From: Sphingomonadales bacterium | GTDB lineage: Bacteria; Pseudomonadota; Alphaproteobacteria; Sphingomonadales; Sphingomonadaceae | DNA length: 6,652 nucleotides | Direction: 5' to 3' | NCBI GenBank assembly: GCA_024636595.1 | Contig: JAGXGT010000054.1 | Coordinates: forward strand, 1 to 6,652 | Shown here: positions 4,438 through 6,652 of the stretch, piece after piece | Layout of the letters: every line of letters starts with the position of its first letter | How positions within the stretch are numbered: position 1 is the first letter of the stretch | The notes under the pieces: model-generated | Database searches by the model: none | What the model was told of the DNA's origin: nothing | What the model saw: the letters and a program-made list of their open reading frames with translations, nothing else | Position numbers and translations under genes: made by a program

Positions 4438-5921
4438 TGACCGAAATATTTGAAATGGGTATTGCCGATATCCGCAGCGGCATCGCCGATGGCGATTTCA
4501 CCGCGAAGGAAGTCGCAGAGACCTTCATCGCGCGGGTAAGTGCGGCAAAATCGCTGAACGCCTTTCTGGTCGAGACGCCGGAGCACGCGCTGGCGGCGGC
4601 AGAAGCCACCGACAAGGCCAAGGCGGCGGGCGAAACCCTCGGCAAGATGGCCGGCGTGCCGATCGGTATGAAGGATTTGTTCTGTACGCAGAGCGTGCCG
4701 ACCACAGCGGCCAGCCTCATTCTCGAAGGTTTTACACCGCAATATGAATCGACGGTTTCCGCCAATCTGTTCAAGGCCGGTGCCGGAATGCTCGGCAAGC
4801 TCAACATGGACCAGTTTGCGATGGGCTCGTCCAACGAGACCAGCGCCTTCGGCAATGTCATTTCACCATGGCGGCGCAATGACGGTGGCAACAGCTACCT
4901 GACCCCGGGCGGTTCATCCGGTGGCAGCGCCACGGTTGTATCGGGACGCATCGCGCCCGCAGCAACCGGCACCGATACCGGTGGGTCCATCCGTCAGCCA
5001 GCCGCCTTCACCGGCATCACCGGGTTCAAGCCGACCTATGGCCGCTGCTCGCGCTGGGGCACGATCGCCTTCGCTAGCTCGCTCGATCAGGCAGGCCCGA
5101 TGGCGCATGATGTCCGCGATTGCGCGATCATGCTCGAAGCCATGGCCGGTTTTGATGCCAAGGATTCGACCTCGCTCAATCTGCCCGTTCCTGACTGGGA
5201 AGCGGCACTCAACAGCAATCTGGCCGGCAAGAAAATCGGTATTCCCAAGGAATATCGAGTCGAAAATATGCCCGCCGCAATCGACGCGCTGTGGCAGCAG
5301 GGCATCGAGATGCTCAAGGACGCTGGCGCGACCATCGTCGATGTCTCGCTGCCGCACACCAAATATGCGCTGCCGGCTTATTATATCATCGCCCCCGCCG
5401 AAGCCTCATCCAACCTCTCGCGCTATGATGGCGTGCGCTATGGTCTGCGCGATCTGCCGGACGGGGCTGGGCTGCAGGACATGTATGCCGCGACCCGCGA
5501 AGCCGGTTTCGGACCGGAAGTGAAGCGCCGGATCATGATCGGCACCTATGTGCTCAGCGCCGGCTATTATGACGCCTATTACACCCAGGCGCAGAAAGTC
5601 CGGACATTGATCTCGCAGGATTTCGATAAGGCCTGGAACAGCTGCGATCTGCTGCTGACCCCGACCGCGCCAAGCGCAGCCTTTGGTTTGGGCGAGAAAA
5701 TGGATGACCCGCTAGCGATGTATCTGAACGATGTCTTCACCGTGCCTAGCTCGCTGGCCGGACTACCGGCGATCTCGGTTCCCGGCGGACTGGATGGCAA
5801 GGGGCTGCCGCTCGGCTTGCAGATCATCGGCAAGGCACTGGACGAACAGAGCGTGTTTAACGCAGGTCTGGCAATCGAGGAACGCGCCGGATTTGTCGCG
5901 AAACCGGAGCAGTGGTGGTAG
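4437..5921 (+). CDS. gatA: Asp-tRNA(Asn)/Glu-tRNA(Gln) amidotransferase subunit A
   Basis: The glutaminase subunit of GatCAB. It releases ammonia from glutamine, which is channelled to GatB to amidate Glu-tRNA(Gln) or Asp-tRNA(Asn). The 494-residue length is normal for the alphaproteobacterial form. It is an amidase-signature enzyme with an intact Ser-cisSer-Lys triad: Lys79 in GVPIGMKDLF (73-82), cis-Ser160 in PGGSSGGSA (157-165) and nucleophile Ser184 in TDTGGSIRQPA (179-189). Other family blocks are KLNMDQFAMGSSNETSAFG (121-139), GFKPTYGRCSRWG, and SSLDQAGPM. The C-terminal third includes LLLTPTAPS and the closing GLPLGLQIIG segment. The sequence between about 141 and 156 (VISPWRRNDGGNS) is slightly longer than in Gram-positive enzymes, as is usual in alphaproteobacteria. 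It overlaps gatC by one base, and gatB starts two bases after its TAG. Confidence 0.97.
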   Translation: MTEIFEMGIADIRSGIADGDFTAKEVAETFIARVSAAKSLNAFLVETPEHALAAAEATDKAKAAGETLGKMAGVPIGMKDLFCTQSVPTTAASLILEGFTPQYESTVSANLFKAGAGMLGKLNMDQFAMGSSNETSAFGNVISPWRRNDGGNSYLTPGGSSGGSATVVSGRIAPAATGTDTGGSIRQPAAFTGITGFKPTYGRCSRWGTIAFASSLDQAGPMAHDVRDCAIMLEAMAGFDAKDSTSLNLPVPDWEAALNSNLAGKKIGIPKEYRVENMPAAIDALWQQGIEMLKDAGATIVDVSLPHTKYALPAYYIIAPAEASSNLSRYDGVRYGLRDLPDGAGLQDMYAATREAGFGPEVKRRIMIGTYVLSAGYYDAYYTQAQKVRTLISQDFDKAWNSCDLLLTPTAPSAAFGLGEKMDDPLAMYLNDVFTVPSSLAGLPAISVPGGLDGKGLPLGLQIIGKALDEQSVFNAGLAIEERAGFVAKPEQWW

Positions 5922-5923
5922 AA

Positions 5924-6652
5924 ATGACCGAATCAACATATCGTATCCAGGGCGGAACCGGCGAATGGGAGGTCGTGATCGGCCTCGAGGTCCACGCCCA
6001 GATAACCTCCGAATCGAAGCTCTTTTCCGGGGCTTCCACTGAATTCGGTGCCGAGCCGAATACGCAGGTCAGTCTGGTCGACGCGGCGATGCCCGGCATG
6101 CTGCCGACGCTGAACGGTGAATGCGTCCGACAGGCGGTCCGCACCGGTCTGGCGATTAACGCCCAGATCAACAAATATTCGCGCTTCGACCGCAAGAATT
6201 ATTTCTACGCCGATCTGCCGCAGGGCTACCAGATTTCCCAGCTTTATCACCCGATCGTGGGTGAGGGCGTGATCCAGATTTCGCTCGATGAAAAAGACCC
6301 CGATGCCCATGGCAAGGCGATTGGCGTCGAGCGCATCCATATCGAACAAGATGCCGGTAAGCTGATGCACGACCAGCATCCGACGATGTCCTATGTCGAT
6401 CTCAACCGCTGCGGCGTCGCGCTGATGGAGATCGTCTCCAAGCCCGACATGACCTCGCCCAAGGAAGCGGCGGCCTATGTCCGCAAGCTGCGCTCGATCC
6501 TGCGCTATGTCGGATCCTGTGACGGCAATATGGAACAGGGCTCGATGCGCGCCGATGTCAACGTCAGCGTGCGCAAGCCGGGCGGCGAACTTGGCACCCG
6601 CACCGAGACCAAGAATGTCAACTCGATGCGCTTCATTCAGGCGGTAATCGAA
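5924..6652 (+). CDS. gatB: Asp-tRNA(Asn)/Glu-tRNA(Gln) amidotransferase subunit B, 5' part
   Basis: The first 243 codons of GatB; the gene runs off the window edge, with roughly half of a usual GatB of about 490 residues visible. GatB is the ATP-dependent kinase/transamidase subunit that activates the acyl group on the misacylated tRNA and receives ammonia from GatA. Visible blocks: WEVVIGLEVHAQI (15-27), DRKNYFYADLPQGYQISQL, an IGVERIHIEQDAGK block, a YVDLNRCGVALMEIVSKPD block, then MEQGSMRADVNVSV and GTRTETKNVNSMRF near the end. These form the N-terminal catalytic cradle domain, including the conserved His and Glu residues. The frame is open throughout with no defects. The start at ATG 5924 lies two bases after the gatA stop. 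No strong Shine-Dalgarno site is present; a GGAG at 5906-5909 is too distant, so coupling to gatA is likely. Confidence 0.97.
   Translation, partial: MTESTYRIQGGTGEWEVVIGLEVHAQITSESKLFSGASTEFGAEPNTQVSLVDAAMPGMLPTLNGECVRQAVRTGLAINAQINKYSRFDRKNYFYADLPQGYQISQLYHPIVGEGVIQISLDEKDPDAHGKAIGVERIHIEQDAGKLMHDQHPTMSYVDLNRCGVALMEIVSKPDMTSPKEAAAYVRKLRSILRYVGSCDGNMEQGSMRADVNVSVRKPGGELGTRTETKNVNSMRFIQAVIE

Noticed and set aside
4050..4742. 230-residue open frame on the minus strand, opposite gatC and the start of gatA
   Set aside because: It is antisense to two clear Gat genes, has no family resemblance and crosses the intergenic region without any start signal.
1..6652. tRNA, rRNA, CRISPR array, insertion sequence, attachment site or prophage genes
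   Set aside because: Nothing was seen by eye on either strand. Coding density is high, all visible genes are housekeeping or envelope types, and composition looks uniform.
4437..6652. Possible defects or fusions in gatA and gatB
   Set aside because: GatA's triad (Lys79, Ser160, Ser184) and the GatB motifs are intact with no frame breaks. gatB is incomplete only because the window ends.

Overview
The window looks like an ordinary chromosomal housekeeping segment from an alphaproteobacterium, most likely a sphingomonad (Sphingomonadales, Sphingorhabdus/Sphingopyxis-like). This rests on gene order, the style of the protein sequences (RuvX beginning MISDDVAAF, a DUF3089 protein beginning MARKFLY, a SPOR tail ending GGNCIVR) and moderately high-GC codon use. 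The taxonomic call is inference from family resemblance, not from a search. No mobile element, CRISPR array, tRNA or rRNA was seen.

Layout. Positions 1-174 (+) hold the C-terminal end of a SPOR-domain protein. It converges on a compact minus-strand unit, with a shared hairpin terminator (192-224) between them. In transcription order the minus-strand unit is a membrane-anchored DUF3089 alpha/beta-hydrolase-like protein (4021-2897), ruvX/yqgF (2900-2436), pyrB (2413-1421) and a dihydroorotase-like gene (1424-204). The joins are tight: a TTGA start/stop overlap, a 22-nt gap, then an ATGA overlap. A 128-bp intergenic region (4022-4149) with several small repeats separates this unit from the divergent plus-strand operon gatC (4150-4437), gatA (4437-5921) and gatB (5924 to the window edge).

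Function. PyrB is a complete aspartate transcarbamoylase catalytic chain. The gene coupled to it, usually labelled dihydroorotase, has lost the HxH metal motif, the substrate Arg and Asn, a later metal His and the catalytic Asp. It is therefore best read as a non-catalytic PyrX/PyrC' partner that supports assembly of the PyrB holoenzyme. The real dihydroorotase should lie elsewhere in the genome. GatCAB is the tRNA-dependent amidotransferase that makes Gln-tRNA(Gln) and/or Asn-tRNA(Asn). RuvX is the YqgF-family nuclease linked to Holliday junctions and rRNA processing.

I do not see a new multi-gene system. The points most worth a second look are the eroded dihydroorotase, a promoter-like sequence inside the 3' end of ruvX that would give pyrB an almost leaderless mRNA, the unusual start codons in the minus-strand unit, the 10-bp-phased repeats between the divergent operons, and the terminator hairpin built from the last codons of the dihydroorotase-like gene.
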